64,000 bases of DNA, taken from the NCBI GenBank assembly GCA_030834895.1, contig JAUQXA010000045.1, positions 1-64,000 of the forward strand, read 5' to 3'. The translations under genes and the position numbers were made by a program. Positions 33,581 to 41,680 of this stretch are shown here, piece by piece. The notes under the pieces were generated by a model. The model made no database searches and was not told where the DNA came from. It saw only the letters and a program-made list of their open reading frames with translations. Numbering within the stretch: the stretch's first letter is position 1; every line of letters begins with the position of its first letter. Source of the DNA: Anaerolineales bacterium (GTDB taxonomy: Bacteria; Chloroflexota; Anaerolineae; Anaerolineales; Villigracilaceae).

Positions 33581-34753
33581 ATGAAAACCATTCAATCTCG
33601 TTTGGGTATCAAATTATTCCTTTCCTATTTTGTCGTGATCCTGGTCGGCATGTTTGTCATTGGTGTTACCGCCAACCTGACAACGCCGCGCGCCTATGCG
33701 CGTCACCTGTTGTTTATGGAACAACAGATGGGCAATGGCATGGGGCAGGGGATGGGAATGGGCCAAGGACAGGGATTTGGGCAGGGCCAGGGTCAGGGGA
33801 TGGGTAGCGGTATGATCTCTAATTTCTACCAGAATTTTCAGAACTCGTTCAATGAGGCATTGGTCATTGCGGTGGTTGCGGCGTCCATTGTGGCGCTGGC
33901 TGTTAGTTATGTTTTCAGCAGAAATATCCTCGCGCCTGTGCAGGTGATGAAGAATGCGAGTCAGCGCATTGCAGAGGGACACTACGATGAACGGGTGCCA
34001 ATCAGCGGCGAGGATGAACTGCATCAACTGGCGGGAAGTTTCAACAAGATGGCGGAGCAGTTGGAGCAGGTCGAGTCCATGCGCCGACGTCTAATCGGCG
34101 ATGTGGCTCACGAGCTTCGCACCCCCTTGACGGCTATCAAAGGCTCTGCTGAAGGGTTGATGGATGGCGTGCTTTCGGCATCCTCTGAAACCTATTCGCA
34201 GATCCATGCCGAGGCGGAACGTTTAAGCCGACTGGTGGATGACTTGCAGGAACTAAGCCGCGTCGAATCCCGTGCCGCGCAATTGAACATTCGCCCTGCG
34301 GATTCGACCGCCATCATTCAGACCGTGACCAAACGCCTGCGGCATCAATTCGACGAAAAGGGAGTGACGCTGACCCTCAACCTGCCACACGACCCGATCC
34401 TTGTCCTCGCCGACGAAGACCGCATCATTCAAGTGCTCACCAATTTAATTGGCAATGCTTTGCAATACACACCATTCAACGGGGCGGTGACTGTCTCGAT
34501 TGAACGTGACAAAAACGAAGCGCGGCTTTCCGTTCGCGATACGGGCTACGGAATTTTCGCTGAACACCTCAAGCACATCTTCGACCGCTTCTACCGTGTG
34601 GACAAATCCCGTTCTCGCGCGCACGGCGGATCGGGCATCGGCTTGACCATTGCGAGGCATCTTGTCGAAACGCACGGCGGAAGAATCTGGGCGGAGAGCG
34701 CAGGCGAAAATAAAGGCAGTGTGTTCGTGTTCACACTGCCTTTGGCAAAATAA
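33581..34753 (+). CDS. Sensor histidine kinase with Met/Gly/Gln-rich external loop
   Basis: A 390-aa membrane kinase for the regulator at 32699. Order: TM1 (about 10-32), external loop (33-92), TM2 (about 93-113), HAMP (114-166), HisKA with His177 in DVAHELRTPL, and HATPase with N, G1 and G2 boxes (NLIGNALQYTP, DTGYGIFAEH, GGSGIGLTIA). The loop is short and almost wholly made of Met, Gly and Gln between residues 46 and 78 (seven Met), in place of a folded sensor. Met-rich external stretches are known for Cu(I)/Ag(I) binding, so a soft-metal signal is possible; this is inference. Confidence 0.87.
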   Translation: MKTIQSRLGIKLFLSYFVVILVGMFVIGVTANLTTPRAYARHLLFMEQQMGNGMGQGMGMGQGQGFGQGQGQGMGSGMISNFYQNFQNSFNEALVIAVVAASIVALAVSYVFSRNILAPVQVMKNASQRIAEGHYDERVPISGEDELHQLAGSFNKMAEQLEQVESMRRRLIGDVAHELRTPLTAIKGSAEGLMDGVLSASSETYSQIHAEAERLSRLVDDLQELSRVESRAAQLNIRPADSTAIIQTVTKRLRHQFDEKGVTLTLNLPHDPILVLADEDRIIQVLTNLIGNALQYTPFNGAVTVSIERDKNEARLSVRDTGYGIFAEHLKHIFDRFYRVDKSRSRAHGGSGIGLTIARHLVETHGGRIWAESAGENKGSVFVFTLPLAK

Positions 34754-34760
34754 TTTCAAA

Positions 34761-34857
34761 GTCATTGCGAGGCGGCGTGCTTCCGTCAAAGCAATCTTGC
34801 GGCGAAATTTGAGGGGATTTTCAACAGGGGGGTTGCTTCGCTACCGCTCGCAATGAC
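34761..34857. repeat. MITE-like repeat, right copy
   Basis: Element of 97 bases with perfect 11-bp terminal inverted repeats GTCATTGCGAG (34761-34771) and CTCGCAATGAC (34847-34857). Its left 36 bases are the inverted match of the right part of the copy at 32516. Confidence 0.75.
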
Positions 34858-34863
34858 GTTTTT

Positions 34864-35532
34864 TTACTGTATCAGCTTCACCACACCCAAATCTGTCGGC
34901 GCGCCGCCAAAGACGCTGATGTCAGCGCAGGAGGGCTTGTCCACACGCAGCAGCAAAAATTCATTCGATGAAGCATCCACCTGTATGATGGTATCCAGCT
35001 TGTACTTTGAATCAACCGTCAGTTTGAGAGTCACTTGATTTCCCACAGGCAGGTTGGGGACGCATACCTTTTTGTCGGGATGTTCACGGTCTTCGTCAAC
35101 TGCCCGCAAAAGAGCGCAGGTGTTGGGCAAATCCACCGTCCCCGTGTTTTTCACAGTCACATAAGCATTGGTCACTTCGCCCATGCCGTGGGTGATGTCA
35201 AGTCCCGTGTTGCAACCAAGAATGTCCACGGCAACAGATTGAATCGCCGTAGCGGTAGGTATGGGCGTTGGCGTTTCCGTGGGTGGTGGTGTGTTTGACG
35301 ATGTGGCTGTGGGGATTTCGGCGTTGGTGAGGGTAATGGGCGCAATCACCGTTACGCCTGGGTTGACGGTCTGGGTAAACGGCAGGGTGAGGATAATCGG
35401 CGTGGCCGTCACGATGCTTGGCGTGCGCGAGGGTGGAATGATCCAGGTCGCAACCGGTTGGGGCGACACTTCAAGCGTATCGCACGCCCCAAGAATGAAA
35501 ATAAAGGCAAACAGGGGAATTATTTTTTTCAT
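34864..35532 (-). CDS. Lipoprotein with Thr/Pro linker and immunoglobulin-like part, unknown function
   Basis: A 222-aa exported lipoprotein: basic start, hydrophobic stretch, lipobox LGAC (Cys17), then an 85-residue Thr/Pro/Ile-rich linker and a C-terminal beta-rich domain (VTNAYVTVKNTGTVDLPNTC) resembling CARDB/FxLYD-type folds with four cysteines. Likely a surface-anchored protein. Stop is next to the right MITE-like repeat, only 6 bases away. Confidence 0.7.
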   Translation of the reverse strand: MKKIIPLFAFIFILGACDTLEVSPQPVATWIIPPSRTPSIVTATPIILTLPFTQTVNPGVTVIAPITLTNAEIPTATSSNTPPPTETPTPIPTATAIQSVAVDILGCNTGLDITHGMGEVTNAYVTVKNTGTVDLPNTCALLRAVDEDREHPDKKVCVPNLPVGNQVTLKLTVDSKYKLDTIIQVDASSNEFLLLRVDKPSCADISVFGGAPTDLGVVKLIQ

Positions 35533-35568
35533 GGCAGGATTATACTCCCGCGCTTTTTGGTCATAGGG

Positions 35569-35838
35569 TCATAGTTCAAGCTTTTCAGCGAGTTGCGCCT
35601 CAGATGGCTCTGTTAGGATATCTCCATCGGGGAATATGATGGTGGGTACAACGCGATTGCCGGAATTGACCTTGCGCACGAATGATGCTGCTTGCTCATC
35701 TTTATCAACATTAACTTCGAGTACTGGAATATTGTTGAGTTGAAAAAAGGATTTCGCACGCCGGCAATCTGCACACCAATCCACTGAATACATGACAATT
35801 TTGCTTGGCTGGAAGGTATAAAGATCTTTTGCAGTCAT
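35569..35838 (-). CDS. Glutaredoxin-like (mycoredoxin-type) thiol oxidoreductase
   Basis: An 89-aa thioredoxin-fold protein. Active site WCADC (residues 21-25), cis-Pro in VVPTIIFPDG (63-72), all within the length of the mycoredoxin/Grx-like group, whose members reduce mixed disulfides. The CADC variant differs from CPYC and CGYC. No glutathione or mycothiol genes are in the window, so the reductant is unknown. Cytoplasmic, monocistronic. Confidence 0.85.
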   Translation of the reverse strand: MTAKDLYTFQPSKIVMYSVDWCADCRRAKSFFQLNNIPVLEVNVDKDEQAASFVRKVNSGNRVVPTIIFPDGDILTEPSEAQLAEKLEL

Positions 35839-36203
35839 TTGGCCTCTTGTATTTTGAAATTGTGTCCATTATCACATAAAACCAGGTGGAGGCGGTATGG
35901 CTTTAGCTCTTTTCATTTTCACCCAAATTACCTACTGTACAAAATTGATAAATTTCATTATAATTATCTAAATATATTTATGACTGCATTTCTAACCGCA
36001 GTTAAGTTTCCGATTGTTAATACCCTGTTTACCTTGATCCTACAAAATCAATAAAAAATTCCCTGTTTGCGGTTCGTCTAACAAATCTTTGAAGTTCTAC
36101 CGAAGCTCACAATGATTTTTCTACTTTCGCATTTGTGACATAAATTTCAATAATAAGTTGATTTAAAAATGCGTTTATCTGTCGTGTTGGAAAGGCCAAC
36201 GAT
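35839..36203 (+). other. Intergenic region upstream of the polysaccharide locus
   Basis: 365 AT-rich bases with no convincing gene. It holds TGTACA (35936-35941), a 17-base spacer and a consensus TATAAT (35959-35964), a likely start for the polysaccharide operon, which would give a leader of about 230 bases. The ribosome binding site GGAAAGG (36189-36195) sits in the loop region of TTGG/CCAA, so the leader could mask it. No recognisable riboswitch fold was found by eye. Confidence 0.5.
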
Positions 36204-37076
36204 ATGAATAATTATAAGAATTCAATCATTCTTCTTTTCTCCTATACAATGCTTGTGTTGGGAATTGCACAGGTGCAATATATTGAAGAGAATGTGTTGA
36301 ATTTCAACCGGGTCTTTTTCATTTTATTTACGTTGACAATTCTGTCCGAACTGCTTTTTGTTGGGCAGCTCATAAAGCAGGGTTTCCGGATTTCGATTTA
36401 TATGTTTCTTGGATTCTGGGCTGTGGTGTATTTGGTGGTTTGGGCCAGTTACTGGCGGGTTGATAAACCTCTGCCATTACAAATATTGTTGTTGCAATTC
36501 ATCCTGATCGAACTGGCCGCCGGTCTTGCGTTCAATGTTGGCCGGAATATCGGGCAATTGGATAAGACGCTGGATGGATTATCGGAGACAACGTACCCTA
36601 ATCGGGCAATCGAAATTGAAGAAGCAGAGGAGCGGATTAATGATGAGTTGGCGCGCTGCAGACGGTATCATCATTCGCTGCCTATACTTACCCTTCAACT
36701 GGATACCAAAAATGTGGGTGAGGCATATCGCCAGGACGAGCCGTTGCAACGTGATATGTTGGTACGTTTTACCAATGCCAAATTTAGCCAGATCATTAGC
36801 GAATTATCCCGCAACATGGACCTCATCCTGCGAGATCGTAAAGGAAAATTTGTAATTCTGTGCCCGGAAACCAAGGCTGAAAACATGGCGGTTCTTGCTG
36901 AGCGCATTCAAGTGGAGGTGTTTGCGCAACTGGGCTTGAACATTAGCTGGGGGGCGGCTGTCTTCCCTGATGATGCACTGACATTTGATGATTTGATTAC
37001 TGTGGCGCAACGGCGCATTAAGTCCGGCGTTAATTCTGACCAGCTGATGAAAGTTGAGGCTATGGAGCAGGTATGA
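36204..37076 (+). CDS. Membrane protein with degenerate GGDEF domain and intact RxxD site
   Basis: A 290-aa protein: four hydrophobic helices (about 7-25, 37-55, 63-82, 91-110), then a cytoplasmic domain (about 150-280) that follows the GGDEF fold. Where GGDEF is expected the sequence is RKGKF (212-216), so it cannot make c-di-GMP. Five residues upstream, at the inhibitory-site position, is RNMD (203-206), a proper RxxD. The pattern DLILRDRKGKFVILCPET lines up with the family text. First gene of the polysaccharide locus, overlapping the sugar transferase by 4 bases (ATGA). Likely a c-di-GMP-sensing partner of polymer synthesis, as PelD is in another system; the inference rests on motif spacing. 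Confidence 0.7.
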   Translation: MNNYKNSIILLFSYTMLVLGIAQVQYIEENVLNFNRVFFILFTLTILSELLFVGQLIKQGFRISIYMFLGFWAVVYLVVWASYWRVDKPLPLQILLLQFILIELAAGLAFNVGRNIGQLDKTLDGLSETTYPNRAIEIEEAEERINDELARCRRYHHSLPILTLQLDTKNVGEAYRQDEPLQRDMLVRFTNAKFSQIISELSRNMDLILRDRKGKFVILCPETKAENMAVLAERIQVEVFAQLGLNISWGAAVFPDDALTFDDLITVAQRRIKSGVNSDQLMKVEAMEQV

Positions 37077-37828
37077 AAGATTATTTGAAATTTGCCATTC
37101 CTACCACGACCACGAACACAAACCACTTTCCAGAGGAAAGGATGACACCCAGAATGATTACTACGGTACAAAATGGTTGGATCAGAAATTTTGATCCCAA
37201 GAAACGCATTTTTACAGGTCAGGCGTACCGCGCGGCGAAACGCATCATGGATTTATTCATTGTATTGGTTTCCGCCCCTTTATGGTTGACTGTTTTTGGA
37301 CTGGTGGCATTTGTCATAAAAGTTTCGAATTGGAATGCGCCTGTTCTGTTTTTTCAACAACGCACTGGCAAGGGCGGGAAAAGGTTCCGGATGTTCAAGT
37401 TTCGTTCCATGGTGCCCGATGCTGAAAAGCTAAAAAGTCAGCTGGCAGCTGTCAATGCCAGCGGAGAACTTGCGGGCCCTCTAAAATTGGAAAACGACCC
37501 GCGCGTCACACGTATTGGCCGAATCTTACGAAAAACCAGCTTGGATGAATTGCCGCAACTGTTCAATATTGTTTTGGGTGACATGAGTTTGGTGGGTCCA
37601 CGCCCAACGTCTTGGAGTCCCGAGTCATATAAACTTTGGCATACAGAACGGTTGGATGTTTTGCCCGGCGTAACGGGCTTATGGCAGGTGTTTGGCCGTG
37701 GCAGTCAGGATTTTGATGATTGGCTTCGATGGGACATCTTATATATTGAAAAACGTTCATTGTGGTTTGATATCGTTATTTTGGTGAAAACTTTTACTGT
37801 ATTGGTTAAACAGCGCGGAGCCCGTTGA
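37073..37828 (+). CDS. Initiating sugar transferase (undecaprenyl-phosphate sugar-1-phosphate transferase)
   Basis: A 251-aa bacterial sugar transferase (WcaJ/PssY-like, monotopic). It starts polymer synthesis by moving sugar-1-phosphate from a nucleotide sugar to undecaprenyl phosphate. Seen: KRIMDLFIVLVSAPLW re-entrant helix (56-71), QQRTGKGGKRFRMFKFRSM (101-119), RKTSLDELPQLFNIVLGDMS (about 158-177) with the catalytic Asp-Glu pair, VGPRP and PGVTGLWQV. Lacks the four N-terminal TM helices of WcaJ, as in minimal enzymes. Start overlaps the preceding gene by 4 bases. Confidence 0.9.
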   Translation: MKDYLKFAIPTTTTNTNHFPEERMTPRMITTVQNGWIRNFDPKKRIFTGQAYRAAKRIMDLFIVLVSAPLWLTVFGLVAFVIKVSNWNAPVLFFQQRTGKGGKRFRMFKFRSMVPDAEKLKSQLAAVNASGELAGPLKLENDPRVTRIGRILRKTSLDELPQLFNIVLGDMSLVGPRPTSWSPESYKLWHTERLDVLPGVTGLWQVFGRGSQDFDDWLRWDILYIEKRSLWFDIVILVKTFTVLVKQRGAR

Positions 37829-37845
37829 CATTCAACGTCATTGAG

Positions 37846-39033
37846 ATGAGCAATCGGAAAATCACCTTGTCATTTAAAGAAGCTGAATATCCCGAAACAC
37901 CGCGCGTGCTTGTTGTCGATCTTTCGATTCGATATGGAGGTGCGAGTACCCGGGCGCTTGCAATTGCACAGGCCTTGTCTTGTTCTGGTGGCATACTTGC
38001 AGGGATAGAAAATAGCCCGGTGGTTCGAATTGCCCGGGAAAAAGGGATTCCAGTCAGGATCGTCGGGAAACGGCGTACAGATCCTTGGATACCACTGCGT
38101 CTGGTTAGAATCGTTCGCGAAGAAAAAATCCAGGTTGTGGACACCCAAAACATTCAGTCCAAGTTTTGGGTCAGCCTCGCGGCTTTCTTCACTGACTTTG
38201 TATTTGTTTCAACTTTAAATAGCTTTTACCGGCTGGAGCATGGGACTTCCTGGAAGAGTTCCTTTTATCATTTTTTGGATTTGTTTACCAATTGGAAGAC
38301 AGACCGTTACATTGCAGTCTCGGAGACCATTCGAAATGGGTTGTTGGAGGATGGAATTCCAGTTGAGAAGGTTGACCTGATTCGAAATGCAGTGGAATTA
38401 AACCCGGAAGATTTAAAAGTGGAAATACATCAGGTTCGGCGGCAGATTGGAATCCCGCGGGATGCAGTGCTGTGTGCCTTGGTGGGCAGATTGGTATGGG
38501 CAAAAGGCTTTGATGATTTTATTTCGGCCTTTTCACAGACCGCTGAACAAATCAAGAATATCCAGGCAGTCATTGTAGGTGAAGGCGAGTTGCGTGAGTC
38601 GCTTGAAAAGCAAATTGAGAACTTTGGATTGCAAGAGCGCATTTTATTGCTTGGCTATCAGGGTCACTCAACGGTTTTGAATATATTAATGTCAAGCGAC
38701 CTGTATGTTATGCCATCACGCAGTGAAGGCATCCCTTTTGCTTTGCTTGAGGCTGCTGCTTTGGGTTTGCCCATTGTTGCCACGAATTGCGGAGGAATTC
38801 CCGAAGTTGTTACGAATGACGAAAGCGCAGTCCTTGTCCCGGTTGGAGATGTATCTGCGTTGTCCCGTGCGCTTGTTTCATTGTGCATGGATAGAAATCT
38901 TGCCAGTGGGTTGGGGCAAAAAGCGCGTGCGAGGATACAGAAGGATTATTCCCTGCCTGTTCAAATGGAAGCGACAAGGCAGGTTTATCTGCGAACACTG
39001 CGAGAATGCAAAATCCACCCGGGTTTTAGTTAA
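37846..39033 (+). CDS. GT4 glycosyltransferase (polysaccharide locus, first)
   Basis: A 395-aa GT-B enzyme: N-terminal acceptor domain with IRYGGASTRALAIAQ, then LVGRLVWAKGFDDFI and VGEGELRESLE in the donor domain and EGIPFALLEAAALGLPIVAT as the ExxxxxxxE donor motif. It adds a sugar to the lipid-linked precursor. An in-frame TTG at 37825 overlaps the previous stop (TTGA) and could be a coupled start; ATG 37846 is preferred for being a standard codon. Sugar and linkage unknown. Confidence 0.85.
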   Translation: MSNRKITLSFKEAEYPETPRVLVVDLSIRYGGASTRALAIAQALSCSGGILAGIENSPVVRIAREKGIPVRIVGKRRTDPWIPLRLVRIVREEKIQVVDTQNIQSKFWVSLAAFFTDFVFVSTLNSFYRLEHGTSWKSSFYHFLDLFTNWKTDRYIAVSETIRNGLLEDGIPVEKVDLIRNAVELNPEDLKVEIHQVRRQIGIPRDAVLCALVGRLVWAKGFDDFISAFSQTAEQIKNIQAVIVGEGELRESLEKQIENFGLQERILLLGYQGHSTVLNILMSSDLYVMPSRSEGIPFALLEAAALGLPIVATNCGGIPEVVTNDESAVLVPVGDVSALSRALVSLCMDRNLASGLGQKARARIQKDYSLPVQMEATRQVYLRTLRECKIHPGFS

Positions 39034-39047
39034 TTGATGTGAGAGTT

Positions 39048-40538
39048 ATGATTTCTGAGAAAAGCCAAGAAACATCTTCAGACCTTGCAAAAACCGCTGT
39101 AAAGGGCGCCAGCTGGACGTACGTCGCATTTTATAGCGGCAAGTTTATCGTCTTTGTGAGCACTATTGTTCTGGCGAGGCTGTTAACCAAAACTGACTTC
39201 GGTATTGTTGGCTATGCATTAACCATCATCGGCTTTTTGGATACCATGAAGGATTTGGGTATCAACGCATCCCTGATTTATCACAAAGATGACCGAGTGG
39301 TAAACACTGCTTTCTGGCTTAACCTTGCCACAGGCACGACTCTTTTTACGGTGATCTGGCTCCTTGCGCCTTTCATTGGAGATTTTTTTAATGATGAACG
39401 CGCAGTGAATGTGACCCGTGTGTTGGCGCTGAATTTCCCCTTCGGATCACTGGGCGCAACGCATGAAGCTCTGCTAATTCGCGATCTTGCTTTTAATAGG
39501 AAATTTATTCCTGAATTTGCCAAAGCAATTAGTAAAGGATTGGTTTCGATCACCCTGGCTTTTCTTGGTTTTGGACCATGGAGTTTGATCGTTGGGCAGT
39601 TGGCAGGAACTTTTATAGCTGTATCCATTTTATGGAATATCGTGAAATGGAGGCCTGCATTTTCGTTCAATATTGGCTTTGCCCGTTCACTGCTTAATTT
39701 CGGGCTTTCGATGGTGGCCATGAATGTAGTCAGTGTAATTGCTCAGGATGTGGACTACCTTCTTATTGGGCGTTATTTGGGCGCGGAGGCGATGGGTATA
39801 TATTCCCTTGCGTTTCGCATACCGGAACTTGTGATTCTCCAGTTTTGCGCCACGGTTGCCCAGGTGATATTTCCAATTTTTACAAAAATTAGGGATGATG
39901 AAAATGCACTGAGGCTCGGATTCCTTGAAACTGCCCGGTATGTAGCTTTGTTTACAACCCCGCTGGGATTGGGGATGGCATTGCTGGCAGGACCTTTTGT
40001 CCTGACCTTCTTTGGGGAAAAATGGATTGAGGTTGTTCCTGTGATGCGCGCCATCGCTATCTACTCATTTTTCATTTCGCTTGGGTTCAATGCCGGCGAT
40101 GTTTATAAAGCCCAGGGCAGGCCCATATTGTTGACCTATATTGCCATCTTACAGGTGCTTGTACTTGCACCTCTGATGTACTGGGCGGTAACTGGACCGG
40201 CGAGCATCGTTATTGCAGGGTGGGTGCAGGTTTTTGTAGCGTTTGTAATAAGCGTGGTTTATCTTGCAGTTGCGCTTCGAATGCTCAAGATTTCCTTTGG
40301 TATGTTATTTGCGGTTCTTAAAACACCCATGGTGCCTGCCTTTGTCATGGTTGTATTTGTTATCGCAGTGTTATTTGTTGCCTCTGATTGGGATGCCTGG
40401 TTGCAATTGGTGTTGGGAATCGTGACTGGAGGGAGTGTCTATCTGTCAGTCTTGTACTGGCTTGAGCGGGATATTGTCACCCAGGCTTTGCAACTTTTAG
40501 ACACAATTTTGACAAAGCGTCGGAGTGGGGTGGCGTAA
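39048..40538 (+). CDS. Polysaccharide flippase (Wzx-like, MOP superfamily)
   Basis: About 496 aa with 12-14 hydrophobic helices; moves lipid-linked repeat units across the inner membrane. Seen: the early KGASWTYVAFYSGKFIVF and VLARLLTKTDFGIVGYALT (the 'L.P.dfG' family segment), and FGLSMVAMNV...DYLLIGRYLGAEAMGIYSLAFR in the second half, all typical of the polysaccharide transporter family. GTG at 39039 is an alternative start. With the Wzy-like and Wzz-like proteins downstream it completes a Wzx/Wzy export route. Confidence 0.88.
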   Translation: MISEKSQETSSDLAKTAVKGASWTYVAFYSGKFIVFVSTIVLARLLTKTDFGIVGYALTIIGFLDTMKDLGINASLIYHKDDRVVNTAFWLNLATGTTLFTVIWLLAPFIGDFFNDERAVNVTRVLALNFPFGSLGATHEALLIRDLAFNRKFIPEFAKAISKGLVSITLAFLGFGPWSLIVGQLAGTFIAVSILWNIVKWRPAFSFNIGFARSLLNFGLSMVAMNVVSVIAQDVDYLLIGRYLGAEAMGIYSLAFRIPELVILQFCATVAQVIFPIFTKIRDDENALRLGFLETARYVALFTTPLGLGMALLAGPFVLTFFGEKWIEVVPVMRAIAIYSFFISLGFNAGDVYKAQGRPILLTYIAILQVLVLAPLMYWAVTGPASIVIAGWVQVFVAFVISVVYLAVALRMLKISFGMLFAVLKTPMVPAFVMVVFVIAVLFVASDWDAWLQLVLGIVTGGSVYLSVLYWLERDIVTQALQLLDTILTKRRSGVA

Positions 40539-40540
40539 TT

Positions 40541-41680
40541 ATGGTCAAACACATGAACAGACCGCTTCGTGTAATGATTATGATGAGCAGTATCGCCATG
40601 GGAGGCGGAGAAAGAAATATCGTCTCCCTCCTTCCTTATTTGCAGCGGACTGATGTGACTGTTGTGCTTGGCACAATGAATACCCGCCGTGACGGTCCCC
40701 TTGCCGATGTTTTTTTTCGGTCTGGAATTCAACGGTTTGATTTTGGGGCCAGAAGGATGTTGGATCTGACTGCCTTTAGGAAATTGTTGTTGATTCTCCG
40801 CGAGCAAAAAATCGACATAGTCCATGCGCAGGATCAGGATACGATCATTTATGCGGGGTTGGCAAGTCGTCTGTTGGGCATACCTTCGGTCATGACCCGG
40901 CATGTTCTTGAAGAGTCGAAGGTGAATTGGAAGAAGAGACTGCGCATGCAATTGGTGTATTTTTCCGCCCGATATGGAATTACGAAGGTGATCGCTGTTT
41001 CAGAAATGGTGCGTCAATATTTTTCCAAACAGGCCCGGATTTCCCTGTCTAAGATAGAAAAAATATATAACGGAATTGAGTTTGAAAAATTTAAGCAGAT
41101 CGCCTGCCGCAACGAGATCCGCGCCAGGTTGGGATGGGACCTGAACCGTCCGACAGGGATTTTTGTATCTGTGCTCAGACCGGGTAAAGGATTTGAATTG
41201 TTATTTGACTGTATTCCCTATGTTCGACAAGTTATACCGGATTTCCAGGTCAAGTTGGTTGGTAGTGGAAAACTCGAGGCTGAATTGCGGGAAAAGGCAA
41301 TCCCTCTTGGTGATGCGGTTGAATTTTTAGGTCAACGGATGGATATTCCCGAATTACTTGGGGCAAGTGATCTGTTGATTCAGGCTTCCTGGAGCGAAGC
41401 CCTGCCCACTGTTCTCATTGAGGCTGGGGCTGCGTCGTTGCCTGTTGTGGCAACGAATGTCGGCGGGTCTGCGGAAATTGTACAGAGCGGCATTGGCGGG
41501 CTTCTGGTGACGCCGGGTGATAGTCGTGCCATAGCAGATGCAGTCGTTGAACTTCTTCAACATCCGGAAAAATCACGTCAAATGGGTGAGCGCGCCCATC
41601 AATTTGTGCAGGAAAATTTTTCGCTGGAGAAACAAGCTCTTGCCACAAAAGATCTTTATGAAAGGGTTGTAAATGAATAG
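40541..41680 (+). CDS. GT4 glycosyltransferase (polysaccharide locus, second)
   Basis: A 379-aa GT-B enzyme: GGGERNIVSLLPYLQ (20-34), HAQDQDTII acceptor-side region, SVLRPGKGFELL and VGSGKLEAELREKA in the donor domain, and EALPTVLIEAGAASLPVVAT as donor motif. The start follows GGAGTGGGG by 10 bases. It overlaps the next GT gene by 8 bases, so they are translated together. Confidence 0.86.
   Translation: MVKHMNRPLRVMIMMSSIAMGGGERNIVSLLPYLQRTDVTVVLGTMNTRRDGPLADVFFRSGIQRFDFGARRMLDLTAFRKLLLILREQKIDIVHAQDQDTIIYAGLASRLLGIPSVMTRHVLEESKVNWKKRLRMQLVYFSARYGITKVIAVSEMVRQYFSKQARISLSKIEKIYNGIEFEKFKQIACRNEIRARLGWDLNRPTGIFVSVLRPGKGFELLFDCIPYVRQVIPDFQVKLVGSGKLEAELREKAIPLGDAVEFLGQRMDIPELLGASDLLIQASWSEALPTVLIEAGAASLPVVATNVGGSAEIVQSGIGGLLVTPGDSRAIADAVVELLQHPEKSRQMGERAHQFVQENFSLEKQALATKDLYERVVNE

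Noticed and set aside
35839..36054. 71-codon plus-strand frame ahead of the polysaccharide locus
   Set aside because: Spans a likely promoter, no ribosome binding site, odd composition; treated as non-coding leader.
36204..37076. Active diguanylate cyclase
   Set aside because: The GGDEF motif is replaced by RKGKF, which cannot support catalysis.
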